Below are positions 55,212 through 64,000 of a stretch of 64,000 bases of DNA, piece after piece. The notes beneath the pieces were generated by a model. It saw only the letters and a list, made by a program, of their open reading frames with translations, was not told the DNA's origin and searched no databases. The position numbers and the translations under genes were made by a program. Positions within the stretch are counted from its first letter, which is position 1; every line of letters begins with the position of its first letter. The DNA is from Desulfovibrio sp. Marseille-P6017 (GTDB lineage: Bacteria > Bacillota_A > Clostridia > Peptostreptococcales > Peptostreptococcaceae). The stretch covers positions 1 to 64,000 of the forward strand of contig UWOR01000016.1 in NCBI GenBank assembly GCA_900604495.1. The letters are read 5' to 3'.

Positions 55212-55332
55212 GTTCATCCTCCTAACATATAAATAACTTTGTCCATAATTATCTATATGCTAAGATATCTAGTTATAATAACTAAATAATAATTTATTGT
55301 ACAAATTATATTTGGATATAATTATCATATTA

Positions 55333-55365
55333 AAATAGGGCATCTCAAGTTGAGATACCCTATTT
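55333..55365 (-). terminator. Terminator after the dicarboxylate symporter gene
   Basis: A 14-base stem with core AGGGTATCTCA/TGAGATGCCCT (one mismatch) followed by ATTTTAAT on the minus strand, about 30 bases past the stop. Confidence 0.82.
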
Positions 55366-55395
55366 ACTTTAGCCGATCAATATTTACTAACCTAT

Positions 55396-56667
55396 TTATA
55401 TTAAATTATCTACAACGTCTTCACTATTATAAGTTTTTAAATCTAATTCCTTTTCGCTATTTGCTATTATTAATGTACAAATATTGTCCCCCATAACATT
55501 TACAGTCGTTCTAAACATATCTATTATTCTTTCTACACCCATTATCAATCCAATACCCTCAAGAGGTAACCCTACTGATTGTAATACCATTGATAACATT
55601 ATCATTCCAACCCCGGGTACACCTGCTGTACCTATAGATGCTAATGTTGCAGTAAGTACAATAGTAATCATATCATTCATTCCTAAATCAATTCCGTATA
55701 TCTGCGCTATAAACAATGCTGCTATACCTTGCATTATAGCTGTTCCATCCATATTTATTGTAGCACCCATAGGTATAGTAAATGACCTTACACCTTTACT
55801 AACACCTAATTCTTCCATTATTTCTAAACTAGCTGGAACAGATGCATTACTTGACGCTGTTGAAAATGTAATAGCTGCAACACCACTAAATTTACTTATA
55901 AATGGTTTTATTTTTTGTCTTGTAAATATTTTAAATAGACCTCCATACACAAATGTTACATGTATTAAAAGACCTAATAATACTATTACTATATACTTTA
56001 ATAGAGCAAATATAGCATCAGTACCTACTGTTGCAAATGTAGTAGATACCAGGGCAAATACACCATATGGAGCTGCTAACATTATTATACCTACCATCTT
56101 CATGCATATTTCATTTGCACTTTCAAACACTACTCTAACTGGTTCCGATTTTTTTCCTAATATACTCATAGATATTCCTAAAAGCATTGCAAAAAATATC
56201 ACTTGTAACATTTCCCCATTAGCCAGCGATGCTATTGGATTTGTTGGTATTATATTTAATATTATCTCTACCAGTGACTTAGATTCTCCTATTGTAACTT
56301 CTCCTGTAACCATACTACTCATATCTAATCCTATACCAGGCTTTAATAAGCTACCTAATACTAAAGATATTATGATTGCTATTGCAGTTGTACCTAAGTA
56401 GAATAACATAGTTTTTCCACCTATTCGTCCTAACCTTTTTACATCACCCATAGATGATGTTCCACATACTAAAGATACAAATACTAATGGTACTACCATC
56501 ATTTTTATTGCTGATGTAAATCCTGTACCTACTACTTTTAAAATTCCATCTAGTAAAAGTGTATTCTTTATAAATCCATCTTGAACTTTACTAAGTGCTA
56601 AACCAAACACGAATCCTAAAAACAATCCAAGTAATATTTTAGTCGTCAATGTTAATTTCTTTTTCAT
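55396..56667 (-). CDS. Dicarboxylate/amino acid:cation symporter (GltP/DctA family)
   Basis: Membrane symporter of 423 residues with the DAACS fold: eight helices plus two hairpin loops. HP1 FSTASSNASVPASLEIM, TM7 MDGTAIMQGIAALF and HP2 ASIGTAGVPGVGMIMLSMV are visible, with Arg of TM8 (GVERIIDMFRTTVNVMGD) that binds the side chain carboxylate. It likely imports glutamate, aspartate or C4-dicarboxylates with Na+ or H+. GGGGGA lies before the ATG. Single gene. Confidence 0.94.
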   Translation of the reverse strand: MKKKLTLTTKILLGLFLGFVFGLALSKVQDGFIKNTLLLDGILKVVGTGFTSAIKMMVVPLVFVSLVCGTSSMGDVKRLGRIGGKTMLFYLGTTAIAIIISLVLGSLLKPGIGLDMSSMVTGEVTIGESKSLVEIILNIIPTNPIASLANGEMLQVIFFAMLLGISMSILGKKSEPVRVVFESANEICMKMVGIIMLAAPYGVFALVSTTFATVGTDAIFALLKYIVIVLLGLLIHVTFVYGGLFKIFTRQKIKPFISKFSGVAAITFSTASSNASVPASLEIMEELGVSKGVRSFTIPMGATINMDGTAIMQGIAALFIAQIYGIDLGMNDMITIVLTATLASIGTAGVPGVGMIMLSMVLQSVGLPLEGIGLIMGVERIIDMFRTTVNVMGDNICTLIIANSEKELDLKTYNSEDVVDNLI

Positions 56668-56988
56668 ACTTAATTCCCCCGTATTCGAACTTTTTATTTT
56701 CTTATATTTTAATTATACATTATATTTATATAGATTACATTAAAAAATTAATTATCACCTTTGATATAGAGATTTTTTTATTATTTTATTAACCTGAAAT
56801 CAGTTTTGGCTTTATTTTATAAAATATTCACCATTTTTACAATTCTTTTTAATGCGAACTGGTAAAAACTTTTTAATAAAGAAATTTCGTGTTTTATTAT
56901 ATCTATAATTTTTTTATTATTTTTTGTATTTAATATTATTTATTTGTCTAAAATCAAAATAAAATAAAATTTATCTTGAGGTGATTTA
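56668..56988. other. Divergent intergenic region (321 bases)
   Basis: It separates the leftward symporter and rightward ssb gene. The DNA is very AT-rich with many TATAAT-like strings (for example near 56899-56912) but no promoter pair I would defend, and no hairpin or riboswitch. Confidence 0.4.
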
Positions 56989-57405
56989 ATGAATAATATT
57001 ACTCTAATCGGTAGGCTTATAAATAATCCAGAATTAAACTTTATCGGAGAATCAAATAATGCTGTTACAAGTTTTACAATAGCAGTTAGTAGAAATTATA
57101 AAAATAAAATTGGTATAGTTGAATCTGATTTTATTAGAATTGAATTTTGGGGCAAAAGAGCAGAAATTTACGCTCAATATATACAAAAAGGTAAACTAGT
57201 AGCTATTGAAGGTTCCATTAGAACTGATAGATACGAAACTTCTGAAGGATCTTATAAATATAAAACTTGGGTCTTGGGTAATGAAATTAAATTCCTCGAT
57301 CATAATAAATCTAGTGATAAAAAATACTATGAATCACCTCAAATATTTAATGAATCTAATGAAAGTACTTCTACCAATATATCTGATGAAGAACTTACAT
57401 TTTAA
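56989..57405 (+). CDS. ssb: Single-stranded DNA-binding protein
   Basis: A 138-residue SSB. The OB-fold (1-105) has the classic start NNITLIGRLINNPELNF, FTIAVSRNYKN, DFIRIEFWGKRAEIYAQYIQKGKLVAIEG and RTDRYETSEGSYKY. The tail ends ISDEELTF, an acidic tip with terminal Phe like the DDDLPF/DDEIPF tips of SSBs, so partner binding is likely retained. It is not next to rpsF or rpsR, so it may be a second SSB used in special situations. GAGGTGA lies before the ATG. Confidence 0.93.
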   Translation: MNNITLIGRLINNPELNFIGESNNAVTSFTIAVSRNYKNKIGIVESDFIRIEFWGKRAEIYAQYIQKGKLVAIEGSIRTDRYETSEGSYKYKTWVLGNEIKFLDHNKSSDKKYYESPQIFNESNESTSTNISDEELTF

Positions 57406-57410
57406 AATAA

Positions 57411-57449
57411 ATAAAAGTGTATCAAATTAATAACTTGATACACTTTTAT
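57411..57449. terminator. Bidirectional terminator between ssb and the glycogen operon
   Basis: ATAAAAGTGTATCAA pairs perfectly with TTGATACACTTTTAT, 9-base loop, between convergent genes. Confidence 0.9.
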
Positions 57450-57452
57450 TCT

Positions 57453-59372
57453 CTATTCTACTATATGTTTTCTTAGTGTAAATATTCTAAAAGATTTTTC
57501 GTCAATTTGTATATTGAATAATCCTTTACTGAAAACTCCACCATCTTCTTTTTCTATTATTTCACCATACTTCTTAGGAATATATTTAATATAAACTTCC
57601 TCTAGCACATCACCATTTAAATCTAAAGATACATTTTGCACAGTATTATCTCTATTTATTAATATTAGTAAATCTTCACTATTTAAATTATCATTTACTC
57701 TTAAATATCCAAATACATTGTCATTCTTGGTATCTATAAAGCTTGTTTCTCCATATGTAAGTGTTTGATATTTTTTTCTTGTATTTATTGCATTTTTATA
57801 AAAATCTATCATCTCTTCATCTTCATTTTTCCATGGATAAGTTCTTCTATTATCTGGATCTGTGTTTCCTTCAAGACCAGCTTCATCACCATAATATATA
57901 TATGGAATACCTTCAGAAGTCATTTGTGTTATGACTGCTAATTTTACCATATCTTTATCACAATTTAACTCAGTTTTTATCCTTTTAACATCATGAGTTC
58001 CTAATAAATTTAAATTGGACTTAAATAGTTCACTTGGATAGTTTTCTTTTATTTCCATATAGTTATTTCTTAATTCTAAAGATGTACATTCTCCTTTTAA
58101 GAAGGCTAGTATATTCTTTCTAAATGGATAACCTAATACAGAATCTAATTTGTCACCAGAGAAATAATTCATTCTCTTGCCGTAACTTATCTTATTTGAT
58201 GCATCTTCCCATACTTCACCTGTAAGTATTGCATCCTTATCAACTGATTTTAATTCTTTTCTTAATTCACTTAAAAAAGTTTTAGGAAGTTCATCAGCTA
58301 CATCTAGTCTCCATCCCTTGACTCCCATTTTAGTCCATTTTTTTATTACGCTATCTTCATCATACATTATGTAGTTCATATAACTTGGCGATAATTCATT
58401 TATATTAGGCAGTGATTTAATTCCCCACCAGCAATCATATTTATTAGGAAATTCTTCAAATCGATACCAAGATGAATATTCTGAATCCTGTGATTGATAA
58501 GCCCCTATGCTATCATAATTACCATATTGATTAAAGTACTTACTATCAGCTCCTGTATGATTAAATACACCATCCAATATTATAGACATTCCTTTTTCTT
58601 TAGCTTTTTCTATAAGTTCAGCAAAAACTTCTTCATCTCCAAACATCGGATCTATCTTTTTATAGTTTCCTGTATCATATTTATGATTACTAGAAGATTC
58701 AAATATAGGGCTTAAGTATAAAATACTAACACCCAATTTCTTTAAATATCCTAATTTATTTATTATTCCTTTTAAGTTACCACCATAAAAATCCCATCTA
58801 GCTATATCTCCATTTTTATCTTTTATATACATCGGAGTATCATCCCAATTTGCATATATAAATGAATTTTTCTTAGGATTTATTGGTTTGTCATTTCGAT
58901 TTCCATTATTAAATCTATCTACAAATATATGATAAAGTATACCTTCCTTATACCAATTAGGAACCTTTATATCTTCATGAACTGTTATTTGATATTTGTT
59001 TATATTTTCATATTTATATTCACAAGCTCTACCATCATTTTTACTCTTACCGTAAAATACTTTTTGATTATTACCATCTATTTTTCCTTCAACCTCAAAA
59101 TAATAGAAATATATACCAGCTTTTTCAAAAGGTCTTATTTTACAAGTAAAAGTTTTTTCATTCCCTATATTTTGTATTTCTTTTAATTCTATTCTATCAT
59201 ATACAAAATTAGTTAAATCTTCATGTTCCCCTAAAATTACTAAAGATATGTTATATACATCTATATCCTTATTTGTAATAACATTTATAATTGCTTCATT
59301 CTTAGTATTCAAGGCTCCAAACGGAGCCTTAAACCCTTCATCCCAAGAATTATAACTTATACATTTTCTCAT
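57453..59372 (-). CDS. Alpha-amylase family glycosidase (GH13, neopullulanase-like)
   Basis: Cytosolic GH13 enzyme of 639 residues, no signal peptide. An N-terminal beta-sandwich (about 1-125) precedes the barrel, with GH13 motifs DGVFNHTG, nucleophile region GWRLDVADELP, acid Glu in LTGEVWED and NLLGTHDVKRI. The sandwich plus lack of export signal resembles neopullulanase/maltogenic amylases acting on stored glucan. I start at ATG 59372 (MRKCISYNSW), inside the glgP end; the longer frame is mostly glgP antisense-frame overlap. Last gene of the glycogen operon, where it likely trims branched dextrins. Confidence 0.92.
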   Translation of the reverse strand: MRKCISYNSWDEGFKAPFGALNTKNEAIINVITNKDIDVYNISLVILGEHEDLTNFVYDRIELKEIQNIGNEKTFTCKIRPFEKAGIYFYYFEVEGKIDGNNQKVFYGKSKNDGRACEYKYENINKYQITVHEDIKVPNWYKEGILYHIFVDRFNNGNRNDKPINPKKNSFIYANWDDTPMYIKDKNGDIARWDFYGGNLKGIINKLGYLKKLGVSILYLSPIFESSSNHKYDTGNYKKIDPMFGDEEVFAELIEKAKEKGMSIILDGVFNHTGADSKYFNQYGNYDSIGAYQSQDSEYSSWYRFEEFPNKYDCWWGIKSLPNINELSPSYMNYIMYDEDSVIKKWTKMGVKGWRLDVADELPKTFLSELRKELKSVDKDAILTGEVWEDASNKISYGKRMNYFSGDKLDSVLGYPFRKNILAFLKGECTSLELRNNYMEIKENYPSELFKSNLNLLGTHDVKRIKTELNCDKDMVKLAVITQMTSEGIPYIYYGDEAGLEGNTDPDNRRTYPWKNEDEEMIDFYKNAINTRKKYQTLTYGETSFIDTKNDNVFGYLRVNDNLNSEDLLILINRDNTVQNVSLDLNGDVLEEVYIKYIPKKYGEIIEKEDGGVFSKGLFNIQIDEKSFRIFTLRKHIVE

Positions 59373-61797
59373 TCTTCTCACACCCTTTAAACCAAATGTC
59401 ATCGCCATATTCTTTTATCGTTCTATCACTAGAAAATACGCCGGAATTAGCTATATTAATTAAAGACATTCTGTTCCAATCATATTTTTTCTTATATAAA
59501 GCACTTAGTTCCCTTTGTGCTCTTTCGTAATCATTGGCATCCCTTAGTACAAAATATTCATCATTATATGTTATTAAAGAGTCATAAACTTCTCTTCCTT
59601 CTTTACCTAAGTTAGGTATAAATCCATTTACTAAATCATCTACAACTTGTTTTAGTCTCAAATTTGTATGATATAAATCTATAGATGAATATCCTCCATT
59701 TTTATTATAATTCAATACTTCTTCAGCCGTTAAACCAAATAAAAACATATTTTCTTTACCAACTAGTTCACATATTTCAACATTTGCACCATCTAACGTT
59801 GCCATAGTTAGTGCACCATTCATCATAAACTTCATATTACTAGTTCCTGATGCTTCTTTTGTAGTTGTTGAAATTTGTTCACTTACATTTGCTGCAGGTA
59901 TTATAAGCTCTGCTAGAGAAACACCATAGTTCTCTATAAATACTACTTTAAGCTTATCTTTTACTCTAATATCATTATTAATTAAGTCTGCAACTGAGTT
60001 TATTGTTTTTATTATGCACTTCGCTAAATAATATCCTGGAGCTGCTTTTGCTCCAAATATGAAAGTTCTTGGCTGTACATCCATATTAGGATTTTCTAAT
60101 ATCTTATGATATAAAGTCATTATATTCAATAAATTCAGTAATTGACGTTTATATGCATGTAACCTTTTTACTTGAACATCGAATATAGAATTTGGATCTA
60201 CATCAATACTATATTTTTCCTTTATATAGTTAGATAATAAAACCTTATTATCATATTTTATATTATCTAATTTATCTAATACATTATTATCATTTTTATA
60301 TAGCTCTAACTCTTTTAATTTAAATGTCTCAGTCTTCCAATCAGATCCAATCAAATCAGTTATTAATCCACTTAATTGGGGATTTGCACTAATTAACCAT
60401 CTTCTATGAGCTATACCATTAGTCTTATTATTAAATTTATATGGCTCATCTTCATAAAAATCTTTTAATACTTCTTTTTCTAATAAGTTCGTATGAAGTT
60501 TAGCGACCCCATTTACACTATAGCTAGAAACAATACATAAGTTAGCCATATTAACCATTCCATTATTTATGATACTCATATTATTTACTTTATCTTTATT
60601 TTGATATTTACTATTTAAATAAAGATTGTATCTTCTATCAATTTCTTCAATTATCATATATATTCTTGGTAGCAATTTTTTTACCATTTCTATTGGCCAT
60701 TTTTCCATAGCTTCAGACATTATAGTATGATTTGTATATGATATGGTATTTCTAGTTATATCCCATGCTTCATCCCATGAAAGTCCTTCTATGTCTAGTA
60801 GTATTCTCATAAGCTCTGGGACGCATAATGCTGGATGAGTATCATTTATGTGAATAGCTACTTTATTTGGTAGCTCATGTATATCAAACTTATGCTTTTT
60901 ATACTTTCTGTATATATCTTGTATTCCTGCACTTACAAAAAAGTATTCCTGTTTTAATCTTAATAATCTACCTGCATAATTAGAATCATTAGGATATAAA
61001 ACTTGAGAAATCTCTTCTGTATAATACTTATAATTTAATGCCTCTTCATAGCTTGCTGAATAGTTTCTAGCATTTGCTGTTGTTTGACCAAAATCCCTTC
61101 TTGGTATCTCACTCTTCCATAATCTAAGTGTGTTTACACAGTCATTTTCATAACCGATTATAGGTATATCGTAAGGCATAGCCATAACTGGAATATAATT
61201 TTTATGAATTACTTTTAAACTTCCATGATGTTCTTCTAAGTAAACATCACCTTCAAACTTAACTAATATAGCTTTATTTGGCCTAACAACTTCCCATAAA
61301 TAATTTCCTTGAGTTAACCAATTATCAGGAACTTCTACCTGGCAACCATTTACAAATTTTTGTTTAAATAAGCCATATTTATATCTTATCCCATATCCAT
61401 GACCGCTCATACCTACAGATGCCATAGAATCTAAGAAACAAGCGGCTAGTCTTCCTAGTCCGCCATTTCCTAAAGCTGGATCTACCTCTGACTTTATTAA
61501 ATCATCAAGGTTAATACCTAGCTCTTTAAGTCCTTCTCTTATATTATTTTCTACACCTAAATTTAATAAATTCGATTTTAGCTGTCTTCCTAATAAGAAT
61601 TCAATTGAAAAATAATATACTTCCTTCTCTTTGTCAATTTTTGTGTCCACCCATCTTTTAGCAATAAGATCTTTCAAAACACCAGCAAGAACATTTAATA
61701 ACTGTTCATCGCTAGCTTCATTTATAGGCTGTGCATATAAACTATACATCTTACTTTCAAAGTTTTGTTTAAATTTCCTTTTGCTAATTGTGATCAT
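59350..61797 (-). CDS. glgP: Glycogen/maltodextrin phosphorylase
   Basis: Releases glucose 1-phosphate from alpha-1,4-glucans. The 815-residue protein has GH/GT35 features: YFSIEFLLGRQLKSNL, ALGNGGLGRLAACFLDS, VAIHINDTHPALCVPELMR, and the PLP-lysine region EASGTSNMKFMMNGALTMATLDGAN. AAAGGAG lies before ATG 61797. It is third in glgD-glgA-glgP-amylase and overlaps the amylase start. Both making and breaking enzymes share one transcript, implying allosteric control rather than opposite regulation. Confidence 0.96.
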   Translation of the reverse strand: MITISKRKFKQNFESKMYSLYAQPINEASDEQLLNVLAGVLKDLIAKRWVDTKIDKEKEVYYFSIEFLLGRQLKSNLLNLGVENNIREGLKELGINLDDLIKSEVDPALGNGGLGRLAACFLDSMASVGMSGHGYGIRYKYGLFKQKFVNGCQVEVPDNWLTQGNYLWEVVRPNKAILVKFEGDVYLEEHHGSLKVIHKNYIPVMAMPYDIPIIGYENDCVNTLRLWKSEIPRRDFGQTTANARNYSASYEEALNYKYYTEEISQVLYPNDSNYAGRLLRLKQEYFFVSAGIQDIYRKYKKHKFDIHELPNKVAIHINDTHPALCVPELMRILLDIEGLSWDEAWDITRNTISYTNHTIMSEAMEKWPIEMVKKLLPRIYMIIEEIDRRYNLYLNSKYQNKDKVNNMSIINNGMVNMANLCIVSSYSVNGVAKLHTNLLEKEVLKDFYEDEPYKFNNKTNGIAHRRWLISANPQLSGLITDLIGSDWKTETFKLKELELYKNDNNVLDKLDNIKYDNKVLLSNYIKEKYSIDVDPNSIFDVQVKRLHAYKRQLLNLLNIMTLYHKILENPNMDVQPRTFIFGAKAAPGYYLAKCIIKTINSVADLINNDIRVKDKLKVVFIENYGVSLAELIIPAANVSEQISTTTKEASGTSNMKFMMNGALTMATLDGANVEICELVGKENMFLFGLTAEEVLNYNKNGGYSSIDLYHTNLRLKQVVDDLVNGFIPNLGKEGREVYDSLITYNDEYFVLRDANDYERAQRELSALYKKKYDWNRMSLINIANSGVFSSDRTIKEYGDDIWFKGCEKNEKMYKL

Positions 61798-61809
61798 CAA
61801 ATCTCTCCT

Positions 61810-63252
61810 TTAATTGAGAATTCCCTGATATACCTCTATATATTTTTGAGCTGATTTTTTCCAACTATTATCTGTATACATTGCATTTTTAACTAAGTTA
61901 TACCATATATTTTTATCTTTATATAGCTCAAGCCCTTTTTGGATGCAGTAAAGCATTTCATGTGCATTATAATTTGTGAAACTAAATCCATTACCTTCTC
62001 CAGTATACTTATTATATGGACTTACAGTATCCTTAAGGCCTCCAGTTTCTCTAACTATAGGCAGTGTTCCATATCTCATAGCCATCATTTGACCTATTCC
62101 ACAAGGTTCAAACAATGAAGGCATTAAGAACATATCACTACCTGAATATATTTGTTGTGCTAAACCACTATCAAAAGTTATTCTAGCTGAAACCTTTTTG
62201 CAATAACGAGAGCTATAATAATTAAACATAGATTGATATTGATGTTCTCCAGTTCCTAATACAACTAGTTGTAGATCTTCTCTTACTAATTCAGGCATAA
62301 TATATGATATTAGGTCAAATCCTTTTTGTGATACTAATCTAGATACTATACCTATTAGAGGAATATCTGGGTTAACTTCTAAACCTAATATTTTTTGTAA
62401 TTCTAATTTATTCTTAACTTTATTCTCTAAGCTGTTAATATCATATTTAAAGAAAATATTAGGATCTGTTATAGGATTATTTAAATCATAGTCAATTCCA
62501 TTTAATATACCTTCTAGCTTATGTGAATTTTCTCTTAATAATCCATCTAGACCTTCTCCATAGAATTCTGTTTGAATTTCATCTACATAAGTCTTACTTA
62601 CAGTAGTTACCTTATCTGCAAATACTATACCTGCTTTCATAAAACTTACACCACCGTAGTATTCTACAGATTTATTATCATAGTATTCATATGATAAATT
62701 AAGCAAATCACCTAATACTTCTTTACCAAATACACCTTGATATTGTAAGTTATGAATTGTATATAAAGTTTTTATATTGCTATATTTCTCTAAGTGACTA
62801 TATCTATCTTTTAAAATTAAAGGAATCATACCTGTATGCCAGTCATTTATATGAATCACATCTGGATAAAAATCTATTTTTTCCATAACCTTAAGAACAG
62901 CTTCACTAAAGAATGTAAATCTTTCGGCATCATCACCATATCCATAAAGATATGCAAACTCGCCATCTCTTTTAAAATAGTATTCATTGTCTATAAAGTA
63001 AAATTTAATTCCTTCATACTCCATTTCTAATAATCCACAGTATTGATTTCTCCATCCTAATTGGACATTAAATACAGCTATTTCTCTTAATTTATCTTTT
63101 AAATATGTTGGTATAGTTGAGTATTTAGGTAGTATTACTCTAACATCAACACCTTCTTTTTTTAAAGCCTTAGGTAACGCATAAGATACGTCACCTAATC
63201 CCCCAGTCTTTACAAAAGGCCAACACTCTGATGTCACATAAAAAACTTTCAT
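61810..63252 (-). CDS. glgA: Glycogen synthase (ADP-glucose type)
   Basis: Transfers glucose from ADP-glucose onto growing glucan. The 480-residue GT5 enzyme has the N-terminal VKTGGLGDVSYALPKALKK (ADP-glucose-binding KTGGL, residues 15-19), INDWHTGMIPL, TIHNLQYQG, and the C-terminal SRLVSQKGFDL and MPSLFEPCGIGQMMAMRYGTLPIVR with catalytic Glu. GGGGGA site before the ATG. It lies 14 bases after glgD. Confidence 0.97.
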   Translation of the reverse strand: MKVFYVTSECWPFVKTGGLGDVSYALPKALKKEGVDVRVILPKYSTIPTYLKDKLREIAVFNVQLGWRNQYCGLLEMEYEGIKFYFIDNEYYFKRDGEFAYLYGYGDDAERFTFFSEAVLKVMEKIDFYPDVIHINDWHTGMIPLILKDRYSHLEKYSNIKTLYTIHNLQYQGVFGKEVLGDLLNLSYEYYDNKSVEYYGGVSFMKAGIVFADKVTTVSKTYVDEIQTEFYGEGLDGLLRENSHKLEGILNGIDYDLNNPITDPNIFFKYDINSLENKVKNKLELQKILGLEVNPDIPLIGIVSRLVSQKGFDLISYIMPELVREDLQLVVLGTGEHQYQSMFNYYSSRYCKKVSARITFDSGLAQQIYSGSDMFLMPSLFEPCGIGQMMAMRYGTLPIVRETGGLKDTVSPYNKYTGEGNGFSFTNYNAHEMLYCIQKGLELYKDKNIWYNLVKNAMYTDNSWKKSAQKYIEVYQGILN

Positions 63253-63266
63253 CCAAAATTTCCCCC

Positions 63267-64000
63267 TTATATACTTAGATTTTTCTCTATAACCATAGGG
63301 TAATTTTCATCGCCTCTTAATTCTTTCCCCTCTGATATTGAAATATTCTTATCTAATATAACATTATTTAAAACTACATCTGATTCTATGGTACAATTTT
63401 GCATTATTACTGAATTTTTAATAACTGTATCTTTACCTACATGCACTTTTCTAAATATAATACTATTTTCTACTATTCCATCTATAACACAACCTGTAGC
63501 TATAAATGAGTTTTTTACATTTGAATTTTCTTTATAAATTGTAGGTGCTTGATTTTTTTCTTTAGTTAATATTTTTCTATTTGAGTAAAGAAGTTCTTTA
63601 GATACTTCTGGTAGTAGTAAATCTTTACTTAATTCATAATAACTTTGTATTGAATTTATACACTTTAGGTACCCTTTAAATTCATATGCACCAACTTGTA
63701 TATTATTGATCTCTTGTGTTATAAAATCTTGGAAATAAGAGTATGTTCCTAGGTTAACTATTTCATATATGCACGATATAAAATCTTTACGTCTCATTAT
63801 ATACATTTCCATAAATATATTTGCTCTTGGGAAAGTACCTAAGTTACTTCCTATGTTAATTACTCTATCATTGTTATCTAAGTTTAAAGTTAAGCACCCT
63901 TTAAAATCTTTATTTGCATTATCTATATTTTTATAAACTACAGTTATATCATTATTAGATTTTTTGTGATGTGCTATAACATCTTCATAGTTTATATTAC
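63267..64000 (-). CDS. glgD: GlgD, glucose-1-phosphate adenylyltransferase-like subunit (5' end cut by window)
   Basis: The frame is open from the window edge to its stop at 63267; internal ATGs near 63812 are not the start. The visible 243 residues hold the end of a nucleotidyltransferase domain (INIGSNLGTFPRANIFMEMYIM) and a C-terminal left-handed beta-helix (from about 63500, FIATGCVIDGIVENSIIFRK, then ENSVIMQNC-like repeats). GlgD proteins pair with GlgC in Firmicutes and are regulatory or poorly catalytic. Presence of GlgA downstream fits. GlgC should lie upstream, outside the window. Confidence 0.9.
   Translation of the reverse strand, partial: NINYEDVIAHHKKSNNDITVVYKNIDNANKDFKGCLTLNLDNNDRVINIGSNLGTFPRANIFMEMYIMRRKDFISCIYEIVNLGTYSYFQDFITQEINNIQVGAYEFKGYLKCINSIQSYYELSKDLLLPEVSKELLYSNRKILTKEKNQAPTIYKENSNVKNSFIATGCVIDGIVENSIIFRKVHVGKDTVIKNSVIMQNCTIESDVVLNNVILDKNISISEGKELRGDENYPMVIEKNLSI

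Noticed and set aside
55484..56401. Long plus-strand open frame (about 305 codons) opposite the dicarboxylate symporter.
   Set aside because: It is the antisense frame of a well-supported gene, with no ribosome site and biased low-information composition.

Overview
The window looks like chromosome from a low-GC clostridial Firmicute. The reverse-strand 16S rRNA 5' end (1-130) has a Peptostreptococcaceae-like V1 region (Clostridioides, Paraclostridium, Romboutsia and relatives). The family is an inference from remembered sequence; no search was run. Genes are AT-rich with strong AGGAGG-type ribosome binding sites. Most are on the minus strand, in the same direction as the rRNA, which suggests a leading-strand arm. 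No prophage, insertion sequence, CRISPR array or tRNA was seen.

Layout. 1-1515: 16S start with its promoter and leader, then a membrane-anchored glucosaminidase. 1.8-6.2 kb: a complete polyamine ABC transporter (potABCD) under a cupin-HTH regulator. 6.4-9.8 kb: a DedA protein and a PepSY/response regulator/histidine kinase operon, which share an upstream motif. 9.9-20.7 kb: a CvfB-like S1 protein, YbaK deacylase, Xaa-Pro aminopeptidase, nucleoside transporter, a broken small membrane gene, folD, a Ca2+-type P-ATPase and an amino-acid permease. 20.8-28 kb: a small charged protein, an ECF vitamin-type transporter (T, fused ATPase, S), a YgiQ radical SAM protein and an AGCS-like permease. 28.1-31.5 kb: a serine-type operon (class V aminotransferase, SerA, DUF1015). 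31.7-32.7 kb: the wreck of a leucine operon behind an intact T-box. 32.7-36.5 kb: a PHP protein, an S1 protein, sfsA and an unknown gene. 36.6-40.5 kb: nadABC with a divergent Crp/Fnr regulator. 40.5-44 kb: asnB, an apparently orphan cobalamin riboswitch and dinB. 44-52.6 kb: a DUF1846 protein, a tiny Cys-rich membrane protein, RNase J, an M20 hydrolase, unknowns, DUF134/zinc ribbon plus Mrp, and GtrA. 52.7-57.4 kb: a LarA-family protein with a relic of a second copy, a YkvI-like permease, a GltP-like symporter and an SSB. 57.4-64 kb: the glycogen operon glgD (cut by the window end), glgA, glgP and an alpha-amylase family enzyme.

How it fits together. The content is mainly housekeeping: NAD, one-carbon, serine and asparagine synthesis, nutrient uptake and glycogen storage, each usually one leftward operon closed by a clear hairpin terminator. 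The most interesting features are regulatory leftovers and shared cis elements. These are a leucine T-box that now reads into a leuA nonsense/deletion relic joined to the tail of leuB; a cobalamin riboswitch whose ribosome binding site leads to ATG immediately followed by TAA; two genes whose only sensible starts are ATA codons; a 15-base box shared by dedA and the two-component operon; and a TTGCGTGAAT element shared by the ECF and AGCS-like transporter promoters. I found no wholly new multi-gene system. The DUF1015 protein in the serine operon is the best candidate for an unassigned enzyme step.
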